Source of the DNA: an uncultured Alistipes sp.
GTDB lineage: Bacteria; Bacteroidota; Bacteroidia; Bacteroidales; Rikenellaceae
Assembly: GCA_937895825.1 (NCBI GenBank)
Contig: CALBKP010000093.1
Location: 1 to 47,031, forward strand
DNA length: 47,031 nucleotides
Reading direction: 5' to 3'
Part shown: piece after piece, positions 22,737-32,731 of the stretch
Layout: every line of letters begins with the position of its first letter
Position numbering within the stretch: position 1 is the stretch's first letter
Made by a program: the position numbers and the translations under genes
The notes under the pieces: model-generated
What the model was told of the DNA's origin: nothing
Database searches by the model: none
Seen by the model: only the letters and a program-made list of their open reading frames with translations

Positions 22737-25718
22737 TTACTTCGCAAGCGTGGCGATACGCTGCTTAGCTTCCGCTACGATACCGTCATCCTTAGGTGTA
22801 TATCCATCGACGATACTCTGGTACGTAGCACGCGCCTGGAACGTATTACCGCCCTTAGCCAGCACGTCGCCGAGCGTCAGGAACATCTTCGCCTGCCAAT
22901 ACATCGAGCCACACTCACCCAACGCATAGACACGCTTCTCAACATCGGTATAGTTGCCCGCAAGGAAGCTATCCTCAACAAGGCGATAGTATGCCTCGGC
23001 ACCCTCCTCGGTCATAGTATTCTCAGCCAAGATGGTATATAAAGCCATGGCATCCTTACGGTTTCCTCTCTCGCGAAGCACGTCGGCCTTGGCCCTCATC
23101 GTCTGACGCTCCGCCCACGACGTAGCATCCTGCATGCCATCGACAACCTCGGCCATCTTCAGAATTAAATCACCCTTAGCATATCTAAGCATAGCATCGA
23201 CGTAGCACTCCGATGCTACCTCACGGCGTTTCTTATCGTGTGCCGAGTTATAGAGGTCGAGGTAAGCCGCAGCAGACTCCTCGAACATCTCCTCGTCGTA
23301 GCTCATGCGTGCATATACGTCAAGTACTCGCTCACGATACTGCGTCTGTCCCAACGACAAAAGTTCCTTCATAGTCTTGAGTGCCTCATCGTTATCCTCC
23401 ATGATGACATAGCAGTCGCTCAAGTAAAACAACGCCTCGGTACGGTTATATCCCTTCGCAAAGTTATCGAGGTAGCTACGTAGCTTACCACACGCCTGCT
23501 CAACCTCACCATCGAGATACAAACCCTTAGCAGCTGCAAAGGTGAGCGAATCACGTGCTGCCTCGCTCATATCGCTCTGCACACCACAGCGCTCAGCATA
23601 GGCGAAGTAGTCGTCAATTCTACCCTCCGAGACATATATCTCACGGATGCCACGCATAGCCTCCAACGCCGCCGAAGACTGCGGATCGTGCTCAACGACC
23701 TTCTCATAGCTCTTACGAGCATCGCCCTTACGTCCCAAGTTGTAATATGCGAGGGCGAGATCCGAGAGCGCACCTACGTAGTATGGCGACGACGGGTCGT
23801 CATCGACAAACTCCTGAAGCGTAGCTGCGCCGTCGGCATAACGCTCCGAGGCGATATAGGTCTTTCCGAGCTCATACCACGCATCGTCCACATAGTCACC
23901 CGAGCCATCGGTAACAATACCCTTCAAGCGGTCAATCTTACTCTTTGTCTTCTTGTCGATACCATCGACCATAGCAAGCTGATACTGTGCATAGTAACGG
24001 TCATCGAGTGATGATGCAGCAGATATCTTATATGCCTTACGAGCCTCTGTAAACTCACGCATCGAGAAGCAGGCATCACCCAGACGATTGTGGGCATCGT
24101 AGAGGTAGTGGTCACGTTTGGTATAGTCGCGCACAAAATCCTCAAAAGCCTCAGTCGCCTCCTTCATATTACCATCGGCGAAGTGTGCGTAGCCCATACC
24201 ATAGTGGGCATAGTGATACTCTATCTCGCTCTTCGGGGCACGACGCACATACTCTCCATAACGTTTTACAGCCTCCTTCATATCGCCATCGTGGTATGCC
24301 ACCTCACCCTGCCAGTAGAGCGCCAAGGCGTTGTACTTAGGCACAAGGCCTATGCCCTCAGCTTCCAAGAGGAGTCGCTTAGCCATATCCCAGTCGCCAC
24401 GCTCGATGGCCTTCACTGCACGGAATACAGCAACCTTCTGGTGTACAGCACGTAGCTCGTTGTCTGGATTCTTAAGCTCACGAATAGCAACGTATGCTGC
24501 ATCGTAATCCTCCGAGTTATAGTAGGCGGCGATAAGTAGCTGCTTAATCTCCGCCTCGTAGATAGAGTTGGGATAACGACGCAGGTAGTCCTGAAGGATA
24601 TTAATCGACTCGTTGAATAGGTCACCGCCAAGCTCATACTTCAGGCGACAGTAGTTGAGCATAGCATTCTCGGCAATCTTCTCGTCGAAGCCACTCTCCG
24701 AGGCCATACCAAAGGCATCTGCCGAGTGCTGCTTATCACCCAGACGTAGGTAGCAATCGCCCAAGTGGTAGGCGGCATTCTGTGTAAGCGCATCCTTCGC
24801 ACCACAAACGCGCCGCAACGGCTCAACAGCATCGCTATAACGCGCCATACGATAGAGCGAGTAGCCGCGGATATAGTTCTCCTGACGACCATACTTCTCA
24901 CTCGGGTAGTGAGTGATATAACGAATGGCATTGGCGTAGTCACCCTTAACAAAGTAACTCTCTGCAATGATACGCACCAAATCGGCATAGGTCTCCGTGG
25001 ATGCCATCTTTAACAGACGCTCACCCTCGCTGATAACCTCCGCATAGTTCTGCTGACGGTAGTCCATCTGCAAGAGGTAGTAGGGGGCAAGGTCACGATA
25101 TACGTCGTACTCCTCCAGCTCGGTAAAGAGTGCGGTAGCCTCAGAGTTACGATTCTCCTTATAGGCGATATAGGCGCGATAGTAGAGCGCATGGGGATAG
25201 TACTCACTGATTTTTGGCACACGCTTGAGGTGGTACAAGGCAGTGATGTTATCACCCTCGAGAAAACTGAGGTATCCCACACGGATATCATATCGCTCCT
25301 TCTCGAGCGAACTTAAACCCTTATAATCAACATCCAAGAAGAGGTCGCGTGCTACGTCGTGTTCACCCTTATCGCAAGCCTTGCACGCCATCATAAAGAT
25401 AACGTTCGGGCGATATACGCTCGATGGATATTGTGAGATAAAGTTATCCATCATTATCTCAGCATCGGCGGCACCAAGCTCAACGGCACAACGCATCTTA
25501 TGGTACTCCGCCCACTCAAGGTCGTGCATATCAACCACCGGGTTAAGCTCACTGCGGAAACGATCCAGCGCAACACGTGCCTCGCCCCATCGGCGACGCT
25601 CCAACATAGCCTCAATATCGTCAATACGTTCACTCCTCTCGGGCACCTGAGCCACCGTCTGGGTGGTAACCGTAGTGGCAAACAATAGTATTGCAAGTCT
25701 AAAAATTCTCTTTCGCAT
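22737..25718 (-). CDS. Large periplasmic TPR protein
   Basis: A 993-residue protein with signal peptide MRKRIFRLAILLFATTVTTQTVAQ followed by TPR-like helical repeats over nearly its whole length. Examples are YHLGDCYLRLGDKQHSADAF, YHYAHYGMGYAHFADGNMKE and DAWYELGKTYIASERYADGA. No catalytic domain is seen. The start at 25718 puts the signal peptide first; a TATCTTTG -7 box lies 21-28 bp upstream, so the longer reading to 25766 would begin in the promoter. The barrel gene follows after 25 bp. A scaffold for the barrel or another envelope complex is the simplest inference. Confidence 0.88.
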   Translation of the reverse strand: MRKRIFRLAILLFATTVTTQTVAQVPERSERIDDIEAMLERRRWGEARVALDRFRSELNPVVDMHDLEWAEYHKMRCAVELGAADAEIMMDNFISQYPSSVYRPNVIFMMACKACDKGEHDVARDLFLDVDYKGLSSLEKERYDIRVGYLSFLEGDNITALYHLKRVPKISEYYPHALYYRAYIAYKENRNSEATALFTELEEYDVYRDLAPYYLLQMDYRQQNYAEVISEGERLLKMASTETYADLVRIIAESYFVKGDYANAIRYITHYPSEKYGRQENYIRGYSLYRMARYSDAVEPLRRVCGAKDALTQNAAYHLGDCYLRLGDKQHSADAFGMASESGFDEKIAENAMLNYCRLKYELGGDLFNESINILQDYLRRYPNSIYEAEIKQLLIAAYYNSEDYDAAYVAIRELKNPDNELRAVHQKVAVFRAVKAIERGDWDMAKRLLLEAEGIGLVPKYNALALYWQGEVAYHDGDMKEAVKRYGEYVRRAPKSEIEYHYAHYGMGYAHFADGNMKEATEAFEDFVRDYTKRDHYLYDAHNRLGDACFSMREFTEARKAYKISAASSLDDRYYAQYQLAMVDGIDKKTKSKIDRLKGIVTDGSGDYVDDAWYELGKTYIASERYADGAATLQEFVDDDPSSPYYVGALSDLALAYYNLGRKGDARKSYEKVVEHDPQSSAALEAMRGIREIYVSEGRIDDYFAYAERCGVQSDMSEAARDSLTFAAAKGLYLDGEVEQACGKLRSYLDNFAKGYNRTEALFYLSDCYVIMEDNDEALKTMKELLSLGQTQYRERVLDVYARMSYDEEMFEESAAAYLDLYNSAHDKKRREVASECYVDAMLRYAKGDLILKMAEVVDGMQDATSWAERQTMRAKADVLRERGNRKDAMALYTILAENTMTEEGAEAYYRLVEDSFLAGNYTDVEKRVYALGECGSMYWQAKMFLTLGDVLAKGGNTFQARATYQSIVDGYTPKDDGIVAEAKQRIATLAK

Positions 25719-25738
25719 AGTACATATATAATATAGGG

Positions 25739-25746
25739 CAAAGATA
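25739..25746 (-). promoter_or_regulatory. Predicted -7 box for the TPR-barrel-Yip1 operon
   Basis: Minus-strand TATCTTTG, a full consensus match, 21-28 bp upstream of the TPR protein ATG at 25718; the -33 element is weak. Confidence 0.55.
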
Positions 25747-25825
25747 CTATTTTTTCGCGAATACACACTACTTAAAGGAACGATTATTGCCTATAATATG
25801 GTGTATAAACCAAATATTATTCGCT

Positions 25826-26233
25826 ATGATACAGAAAATAACTCTACACATGACCTCCGACCACCGTTTTGCGCTCAACGACGCACGCCCTTTAGAGAGC
25901 CTAAACCCCAAGGAGATGTTGCTATACGCCACGGTCGACTGCGCGGGTCGCACTATCGTTGGACTACTCAAGGAGCATGCTGACGACCTCATGAAACTCG
26001 AAATCACACTCGAAGGTACGCTCTCGACTGCAACGGTAGTGGCCGAGAGCAAGTATAACAACTTCAACATCGTCTACTCGGCCGAGTGTCGCTCACTAAA
26101 GGAGCAAATCGTCATCAGCCGAGCCATAAACCTCGCCCACGACAAGTACTGCGGCATGCTCCAGATGCTACGACGCATCGCCCCGCTCTCGCACGAGACA
26201 TCAATTGTAACAACCGGTGAAACCGAGAGTTAA
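25826..26233 (+). CDS. OsmC-family protein
   Basis: A 135-residue protein with the OsmC/Ohr layout: an N-terminal beta region (MIQKITLHMTSDHRFALNDARP), a helix with the first conserved cysteine in LLYATVDCAGRTIVGLL, a beta strand pair, then the second cysteine in the helix NLAHDKYCGMLQMLRRIAP and a short C-terminal strand. The paired cysteines are those used by family peroxidases against organic hydroperoxides. The usual glycine-rich segment before the first Cys is shortened, so activity is uncertain. Single gene, divergent from the TPR gene. The start at 25826 is preferred over an upstream TTG. Confidence 0.78.
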   Translation: MIQKITLHMTSDHRFALNDARPLESLNPKEMLLYATVDCAGRTIVGLLKEHADDLMKLEITLEGTLSTATVVAESKYNNFNIVYSAECRSLKEQIVISRAINLAHDKYCGMLQMLRRIAPLSHETSIVTTGETES

Positions 26234-26238
26234 ACGAC

Positions 26239-26268
26239 AAATCCCTGGGTTTAAAACCCCAGGGATTT
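26239..26268. terminator. Terminator between the OsmC-like gene and the efflux operon
   Basis: An 11-bp stem AAATCCCTGGG (26239-26249) with CCCAGGGATTT (26258-26268). It is A/T-flanked and lies between two convergent transcripts. Confidence 0.85.
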
Positions 26269-26291
26269 ATTCTATTGGTGATGGCGGATTA

Positions 26292-27548
26292 CTACCAAAG
26301 GCTATCGGCAGTAATGCGGCGATAGGCTGCAATGGCAAGGGCGTAGTCGTAGTGTGCGGCAATGGCATTCTCATATATCTGAAGCCAGCTTAGCTGTGCC
26401 TGCAACACATCAAGGATCGTGGCCATACCCTCACGATAGGAATAGGTGCTGATATCGAGGTTCTCTTTTGCCAAAGTGAGGTTACGACGTGTGGCATTGA
26501 CACGTGCTCGGGCAGATTGCAGATTTGTCCAGCCGTTGCTTTCGTCGAGCGATATACGGTCAGCCATGGCCTCAACATCAAGTTCGGCAATACGCTGACT
26601 ACTACGCGCTGAACGCAACGCCTGCCTACGTTCGCCAAAATGAAAGATTGGCGTATGGAAGGTCATCACCACTCCGCCATCAAGACGTGTTCCTGCCCCT
26701 TTAACATTGGGTGTATTGGGTTGCCAAAGGCCATAGACACCGAAATTTATCGAGGGTAAGAACTCCGCCCACGTAGCACGTACACCCCAGCGGGCGTACT
26801 CTTTCTCATTGATTGACGCAGCGTACTCTGGATGGCGCTGAAGGATATCGTCAAGCGCAACACGCGGTGGCATATACATACTATCCATGATGCTCTCCTT
26901 GAGCACCACCTCTGCCATAGGGTCGCTGCCACGCAGCACGTTGAAGTTATGCAGGGCAACGAGCCGTTGCTCATCGGCCGAAGAGAGTAGATACTCAGCA
27001 TCACTTAGGCGTGATTCCACCTGCAAAAGATCTCCCTTAGCGGTATATCCCTCGTCGAAACGGCGCTCGACAACATCCCTTAGCGAACGTACTATGTCGC
27101 AATAGTCGGCCATAGCACGTTGATGGATATTCGCACGCGACAGCTCCCAATATGCCGACACTGCATCGTACTCAACATTCAATTGCGATACTTGTTCACG
27201 GTTGGCAACTACATCATACCTCGATTCCGCGCGCTTAACCTCGGCACGCACAATGCCTCCATCAAATATTGGCTGACTAATATCAGCACGCATAGCCCAG
27301 CTGAGCCTACGCTCATTGCCATCACGCCGAAAATTGTAGTTCATCTCACGATCCATATCAAGCGATGGAAGATAACCCTTACGCGCACGTCGAAGATCGG
27401 CATCGGCACCCTTAACCGATGTCCGAGCAATAGCTATCGTATGGCTATAATCCATGACATCAGCCAGATAATCGGCGACGGAGTATTGTGCATGGGCAAG
27501 ATGCGTCGTAGACAAGAGCACAACAGCGGTAATGATATATCGTCTCAT
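26292..27548 (-). CDS. TolC-family outer-membrane efflux protein
   Basis: A 418-residue outer-membrane channel component. It has the signal peptide MRRYIITAVVLLSTTHLAHAQ, then two copies of the TolC-type helical repeat. RRARKGYLPSLDMDREMNY near residue 55 and RATWAEFLPSINFGVYGLWQ near 260 are the matching positions in the two halves. It starts with a 4-nt ATGA overlap with the RND gene stop (27545-27548), so translation is coupled. It forms the exit duct of the tripartite pump encoded by the three genes of this operon. Confidence 0.92.
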   Translation of the reverse strand: MRRYIITAVVLLSTTHLAHAQYSVADYLADVMDYSHTIAIARTSVKGADADLRRARKGYLPSLDMDREMNYNFRRDGNERRLSWAMRADISQPIFDGGIVRAEVKRAESRYDVVANREQVSQLNVEYDAVSAYWELSRANIHQRAMADYCDIVRSLRDVVERRFDEGYTAKGDLLQVESRLSDAEYLLSSADEQRLVALHNFNVLRGSDPMAEVVLKESIMDSMYMPPRVALDDILQRHPEYAASINEKEYARWGVRATWAEFLPSINFGVYGLWQPNTPNVKGAGTRLDGGVVMTFHTPIFHFGERRQALRSARSSQRIAELDVEAMADRISLDESNGWTNLQSARARVNATRRNLTLAKENLDISTYSYREGMATILDVLQAQLSWLQIYENAIAAHYDYALAIAAYRRITADSLW

Positions 27549-30500
27549 AGCCTTATGCGATAAAAGAGTGAATAGACAACAGGAAGTATTAGAAGTACAA
27601 GGAGTGTGGCCACGATAAGGCCTCCCATAATTGTTGCAGCCATACTGCCAAACATCGAGTCCGTGAGCAATGGCAGCATACCCAGTACCGTCGTTCCCGA
27701 GGCGGCAATAACTGGTAGGAATCGGTCGCGGGCAGCATCGACAACGGCATTCACCGGCTCATAGCCCTCATCGCGTAATTCGCGTATGCGAGAGATAAGT
27801 ATGACGGCATTCTTAACATTCATACCCACAAGGCCAAGGAGACCAAGCAACGAGAAGAAGTCGAACATCTTACCCATGACTCCAAGCCCCGCAACAATAC
27901 CCACAAATATCAGCGGCAGCATCAACAACACCGCCAAAGGGTCGCGATAGTTGCCAAAAAGCAACAGTAATATAACAAATATAACAATTAGTGTTATAGG
28001 TAGTTGTGAGAATAGAGCAGCGTTTGACTCCTCGCGACTCTCTTGCTCGCCATAAAGCGACATATCGTAGCCCTCGGGGATGGAGATATTGTCACGCAAC
28101 TTCCGTTCTAAGTCATCGAGCAGCTCTATGGCATTGACACCACGCCGAGGGTCGCACTGCGCCTTCATAACTCGCTCGGAGTTAACACGCCGAATAACCG
28201 ATAGTTGAAATCCGAAGTCGAAGCCCATGGCGGCCTGCGCAATAGAGTAGCTACCACCAGCACGTGAGAACACGGGCATTGTCATAAGCGATGTTAACGT
28301 ACCATCGGGCGAAGGCTCCGCACGTAGCAGAATGGGCAGCTGCATATCACCTTCGCGGTAGGTTGCAACCGCAAGACCAGAGGTAGCAATCTCTAAGGAC
28401 GAGAGCATCGAGCTACGACCAACGCCCAATCGCTGCGCCTTAATTTGGGAGTACTGCGGCTCCCATACCGCCACACGATTACCCCAACTATTGCGTATAT
28501 TGCGCGTGCGCGGATCATGGCGCATAAACTGCATAGCATCGGCCGTAAGGCGGCTGAGCGTATCAATATTCGTACCACGAAAGCCAAACTCGATGGTGGC
28601 ATCAGGCACGGGCGATAGTCGAAAGAGCGACGAGCGTAGCCATACATCGGGGAGGTTATCACCCACCCACCTATCGAAGGCCTCCTCAACCACAAGCGCA
28701 TCATCGGCCGAGTATAGCTCTACAAGTATATTGCCATAATTCGGACGAGCTGAGTAGCTACCACTGGCAAGGTAGTAGCGTGGAGGCGTGCCACCAGCCG
28801 TTGTCGACACACGCTTTACTTCATCCTGCTCCTGCAACCACGCGGTCATGCTTTGCAGACGCTCCGCCGTAGCCTCAATATCATAACCCTCGGGGAGGAT
28901 TACATCTGCACGGAAATATGGCTTCGATAGTTGCGGAAAGAAATTTTGCGGCATACGTCCCATAGCCCATATCGAGAGAGCGAAGAGCACGATAGTAACG
29001 ACTACCGTAGCCCAACGATGGCGCAACAGCCATCTAACAACATGGCCAAACCACAACGAGCGAGGCTCGGCCGCCACCTTGACCATACTGAGTATCCTAA
29101 CACTCATAAGCGGCACCTGCACGATAGCCAACACCCAGCTGATAACGAGCGAAATGGCAATAACGGCAAAGAGTGGGCGTATAATCTCGGCGACGGACGA
29201 TGGAGCGAGCTGCAGCGGCAGGAACGAGGCAATGGCAATAAGCGTAGCGGCAAGTAGAGCGATACGTGGCTTCGTTGCGGCCGCAACCGTGGCATTAACA
29301 ACATTTGCACCTCCTCGTAGGAGTGTGGTTGTGCCGTCGACAACGACAATGGCGTTATCCACGAGCATTCCCATAGCGATAATAAATCCCGCCAACGAGG
29401 TGCGATTAAGACCCTCACCAATATATAGCATCACAAGTAGCGTAGCGCCTATACAAAATATCAGTGACGATCCAACGACAACACCCGAACGCCACCCCAT
29501 AATGGCCATAACAAGTAGTATGACAATGGCCACAGACTCAAGGAGGTTGATTAGAAAATCGTTGTTGGCCTTGCGGGCAATCTCGTTCTCGGGATAGAGG
29601 GTCGCAATCTCCAAGCCAGCCGGTAGGCGTTGTTCTATATCATTGAGTGTGGCGGCAACGACATCACCCACCGCCACAACATCCCTTTCGGGATTCGACG
29701 CAACGGCAATACCAATAGCATCGCGACCATCAACACGCATCTTTAGCGTTGCAGGCTCGCGGTAGCCACGCTCGACACGTGCTACATCGCCCAGACGGTA
29801 CTGCTTACCATCGGCAGCACTGAGCAACTGATTCTCAATATCTAAAATAGAGTTATATGTAGCACCCTCAACAAGTTCTATATTCACATCGCCAGCACGA
29901 CGTGTGCCTATGCCAACAACTACATTTTGTTCCTTCAGGGCAAGGCCTATATCCTCGGGGCGTAGCTCGAAGAATGAGAGCGTGGCGGGGCTGAGATATA
30001 TACTCACAATGGGGCTTTGCTCACCCGAGAGCTGCACCTTCTCCACTCCATCTATAGTATAGAGCACGGTCTCTATGTCGAGGGCATAGCCTCGCAGCTC
30101 ATCCCACGTGAAGCCGCCATCCGAGACCAGTGCATAGTATAGTCCATAGACATCGCCAAAGCCGTCGTAGACATATACATCACTTACCCCCTCGGGCAGG
30201 TGCGGCTCGGCGTTTGCCACTTTTCGTCGTAGCTCATCCCATAGCTGAGGAATACGCTGTGGCGAGGTATCGGGGCTGAGCTCTACAAGGATGCGTGCAT
30301 AGCCGAAGTGCGCCTCCGACGTAATCTTATACACCGACGAGAGGGTACGTATCTCGCGTTCAAGCGGCTCGGCAACGAGTCGCTCAACCTCCTCTGGAGT
30401 AGCGCCAGGGTAACGACACTCCACAACGGCACTCTTAATCACAAATGTCGAATCCTCCTTCTTACCCATCTCCACAAAGGAGTAGATACCACCAAGAAGC

Positions 30501-30565
30501 ATAACCCACAAGAAGAACCATACAACGGTACGGTGTGTAACGGAGTAGCGCGATATATTAAACAT
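27545..30565 (-). CDS. RND efflux transporter, inner-membrane permease subunit
   Basis: A 1006-residue RND pump (AcrB superfamily), with the N-terminal span near 12-30, a large periplasmic loop, a bundle of spans, a second loop and a second bundle. GMLVDNAIVVVDGTTTLLRGG in TM4 holds the proton-relay Asp. LLGLVGMNVKNAVILISRI is the matching TM10 segment with its Lys. The start MFNISRYSVTHR at 30565 sits 16 bp after the adaptor stop; a 15-residue extension to 30610 would overlap the adaptor. Its substrate (drug, bile salt or metal) cannot be read from sequence. Confidence 0.93.
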   Translation of the reverse strand: MFNISRYSVTHRTVVWFFLWVMLLGGIYSFVEMGKKEDSTFVIKSAVVECRYPGATPEEVERLVAEPLEREIRTLSSVYKITSEAHFGYARILVELSPDTSPQRIPQLWDELRRKVANAEPHLPEGVSDVYVYDGFGDVYGLYYALVSDGGFTWDELRGYALDIETVLYTIDGVEKVQLSGEQSPIVSIYLSPATLSFFELRPEDIGLALKEQNVVVGIGTRRAGDVNIELVEGATYNSILDIENQLLSAADGKQYRLGDVARVERGYREPATLKMRVDGRDAIGIAVASNPERDVVAVGDVVAATLNDIEQRLPAGLEIATLYPENEIARKANNDFLINLLESVAIVILLVMAIMGWRSGVVVGSSLIFCIGATLLVMLYIGEGLNRTSLAGFIIAMGMLVDNAIVVVDGTTTLLRGGANVVNATVAAATKPRIALLAATLIAIASFLPLQLAPSSVAEIIRPLFAVIAISLVISWVLAIVQVPLMSVRILSMVKVAAEPRSLWFGHVVRWLLRHRWATVVVTIVLFALSIWAMGRMPQNFFPQLSKPYFRADVILPEGYDIEATAERLQSMTAWLQEQDEVKRVSTTAGGTPPRYYLASGSYSARPNYGNILVELYSADDALVVEEAFDRWVGDNLPDVWLRSSLFRLSPVPDATIEFGFRGTNIDTLSRLTADAMQFMRHDPRTRNIRNSWGNRVAVWEPQYSQIKAQRLGVGRSSMLSSLEIATSGLAVATYREGDMQLPILLRAEPSPDGTLTSLMTMPVFSRAGGSYSIAQAAMGFDFGFQLSVIRRVNSERVMKAQCDPRRGVNAIELLDDLERKLRDNISIPEGYDMSLYGEQESREESNAALFSQLPITLIVIFVILLLLFGNYRDPLAVLLMLPLIFVGIVAGLGVMGKMFDFFSLLGLLGLVGMNVKNAVILISRIRELRDEGYEPVNAVVDAARDRFLPVIAASGTTVLGMLPLLTDSMFGSMAATIMGGLIVATLLVLLILPVVYSLFYRIRL

Positions 30566-30581
30566 ATTCTCCACGGTTTGG

Positions 30582-31610
30582 TTACTCAACAATACGCACT
30601 CTCTCGCCATCGCTTAGGCGATAAACACCCGCCGTGACGACCATCTCGCCCGCCGTAACGCCATCCTCAACAACGACATCATCTTTTCCCGTGAGGTTAC
30701 CGAGCTGCACCCGACGACGCTCTACCCTATCATCACTACCCACGACCCACACATAGTCGCCATCGCCCATGGGGGCATATATTGCAGTGAGTGGTAATGT
30801 TACAGCATGACTATCGCTCTCGGGCGTAATAACCGTAGCGATACATGTCATACCCGGAGAGATACGATAACGGCTACTATCAACATCCGTAAGGCGTAGC
30901 GATGTAGGAAATCCCAATGCATCAGACGATGTGCGGGCGAAGCTCTTGATAACGGCCATGAACGTCACATCGGGATAGGCATCAAAGACAACGCTAAAGC
31001 GCGTGGTTGGTTCAGAGAGGCTACCCACAAGGTTCTCGGGAGCAGTAAAGCCCACAGTGGTACTCACCGGATTAACTATTCGTACAACCGTCTCACCCGA
31101 TGCGACACGCTGGAAGGCATCAACGTACGTACGCTCAACGATACCGGCGAAGGGGGCAACGATGCGTGTGTCTGCGAGCATATCGAGAGCATTCTTATAT
31201 GCCGACATTGCCTGCGTTGCCGTATTACGTAGCGACTCTACCTCCTGCTCCGAGATGGCATCATGCGCCAACAGCCGCTCGCCACGCTCCAAGCGCGACT
31301 GTGCCTCACTATATGCCGCACGCGAAGCCTCGACCTGAAGTTCCACATCCCTCGGGTCGAGCTCGGCAAGGAGTTCACCGCGTGCAACAAGCTGGCCCTT
31401 GGCTATGGGGATATCAATGACGCGTCCTGATATTTTAAAGGCTAAGTTTACGGCATCATCGGCCGTGGAGAGTGCCGCGAAGTCTCGGCGCAGATACTCT
31501 GTGGATTGTGCCGTAGTGACCTTCACGGGCTGCGGTGCTCGCTCAGTAGGCGTAGCTTGCCCACCGCACGACACGAGCAAAAGAAGAAGAAGAGGTGTAT
31601 ATCTCAGCAT
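30582..31610 (-). CDS. RND efflux periplasmic adaptor lipoprotein
   Basis: A 342-residue membrane fusion protein. It starts MLRYTPLLLLLLVSCGGQ with an LVSC lipobox, so it is anchored as a lipoprotein. Next is the lipoyl half-motif VIDIPIAKGQLVARGELLAELDPRDV, a coiled-coil hairpin (AAYSEAQSRLERGERLL), the second lipoyl half TRIVAPFAGIVERTYVD and beta-barrel domains ending VYRLSDGERVRIVE. It is first in the efflux operon. A strong intrinsic-terminator hairpin ends about 3 nt before its ATG, and no regulator gene is adjacent, which raises the question of how the operon is transcribed. Confidence 0.92.
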   Translation of the reverse strand: MLRYTPLLLLLLVSCGGQATPTERAPQPVKVTTAQSTEYLRRDFAALSTADDAVNLAFKISGRVIDIPIAKGQLVARGELLAELDPRDVELQVEASRAAYSEAQSRLERGERLLAHDAISEQEVESLRNTATQAMSAYKNALDMLADTRIVAPFAGIVERTYVDAFQRVASGETVVRIVNPVSTTVGFTAPENLVGSLSEPTTRFSVVFDAYPDVTFMAVIKSFARTSSDALGFPTSLRLTDVDSSRYRISPGMTCIATVITPESDSHAVTLPLTAIYAPMGDGDYVWVVGSDDRVERRRVQLGNLTGKDDVVVEDGVTAGEMVVTAGVYRLSDGERVRIVE

Positions 31611-31612
31611 AT

Positions 31613-31649
31613 AAAAAAATTGACCATTTCTCGAGAAGAATGGTCAATT
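31613..31649 (-). terminator. Intrinsic terminator abutting the efflux adaptor start codon
   Basis: On the minus strand an 11-bp perfect stem (31649-31639 with 31628-31618), a 10-nt loop and then seven T (to 31613). The adaptor ATG follows at 31610. It terminates the suf-tmk-doxX transcript or acts as an attenuator for the efflux genes. Confidence 0.85.
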
Positions 31650-31674
31650 ATCTTGCCAAGAGTTATATTAAACA

Positions 31675-32730
31675 CTATATATCGCGAATATCAGCCTTAA
31701 GCTCAACAACACCATTGTTTATAATAATAACTCCAATCTTTGAGCGCATCATCGAGCGCAGGGTCATAGCATCAACCGTGTAGCACTCCAAGCCAAACAT
31801 CTCGCCATCATTCTCCACCGAGGCCAGCACCTTGATTGCATGGTGAGGGTAGTGGTCAGTAAGGCTGGTGATACCGCGCTCATACTCCGCATCTACGACC
31901 TCCAACGAAGCGATGCACAGCCACGCCACACGCCCCTTCTGCTCCAGAAGCTCTGTCGACACATCGTTTCCCGCTGCATCATATATGGCAAAGTCAGCAT
32001 ACTCTGCATCGTGCATTGCCTCTTGGCGAACACCCACATACTCCAGGCCATCATCGAGCCAGCAACCGCTATCGGTCGGAGCAAACTGGTGTTCTTCACC
32101 CGTACCTTTATCCCTAAAAATAAGCATAGTATTCACGGCAGCCGCTGTACGCTCATTAAGTATGGCGGTACGTAGGTCAATACCCACCTTATAGGGTAAA
32201 AAGTCAACCAAAGGTTGGTGGCGCAGGGCGTAGAGGTTAAGACCAAGAGCAATGAATACACCTATCAAAGCGATAGCAATCTGCACATTCGATGTTTTAG
32301 ACTCTCTATTATCATACTTTGCAAGTACAACGACAACGACCATGAGTACAATATTCTTCCAGAAAGTAGCCCACGGTGAAAGGGTTACAGCATCACCGAA
32401 ACATCCACAATCACCAATAGGCAGCACCGTAGCACTCAATAGCGTGATAACCGTAAATAACACAACAAAGAGGAGAGCCACACGTAGTGTCACTCTACGG
32501 AAGGCATTAACAATAACTGCAACACCAATAGTCATCTCAACTACAGCAAGCACAATGGCAATAGGCAAGGCGTACTCCATCATCCTCCCCAGTCCGTATG
32601 TCGCGAGGTACTTCTCGACAAATACCGATGTGCCGACGGGGTCAACAGACTTCACAAGTCCCGAAAATACGAAGACTGCGCCGAAGAGCCAGCGCAGTAG
32701 ACTTATTGATATATGTTTTACGGAAATCAC
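31675..32730 (-). CDS. DoxX/MauE-like membrane protein (BT_3928 family)
   Basis: A 351-residue protein with four N-terminal spans of the DoxX/MauE type (SLLRWLFGAVFVFSGLVKSVDPVGT, then PIGDCGCFGDAV between spans 3 and 4) and a fifth span near 150. A soluble C-terminal domain of about 180 residues follows. The CGC pair in GDCGCFG is typical of MauE-like proteins that handle disulfides or quinones. It starts with GTG 1 nt after the tmk stop, so translation is coupled. Function is not established; a link to redox homeostasis is inferred. Confidence 0.78.
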   Translation of the reverse strand: MISVKHISISLLRWLFGAVFVFSGLVKSVDPVGTSVFVEKYLATYGLGRMMEYALPIAIVLAVVEMTIGVAVIVNAFRRVTLRVALLFVVLFTVITLLSATVLPIGDCGCFGDAVTLSPWATFWKNIVLMVVVVVLAKYDNRESKTSNVQIAIALIGVFIALGLNLYALRHQPLVDFLPYKVGIDLRTAILNERTAAAVNTMLIFRDKGTGEEHQFAPTDSGCWLDDGLEYVGVRQEAMHDAEYADFAIYDAAGNDVSTELLEQKGRVAWLCIASLEVVDAEYERGITSLTDHYPHHAIKVLASVENDGEMFGLECYTVDAMTLRSMMRSKIGVIIINNGVVELKADIRDI

Positions 32731-32731
32731 C

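Noticed and set aside
29079..29597. A 172-residue plus-strand ORF
   Set aside because: Antisense to the membrane domain of the RND transporter; no start context or family match.
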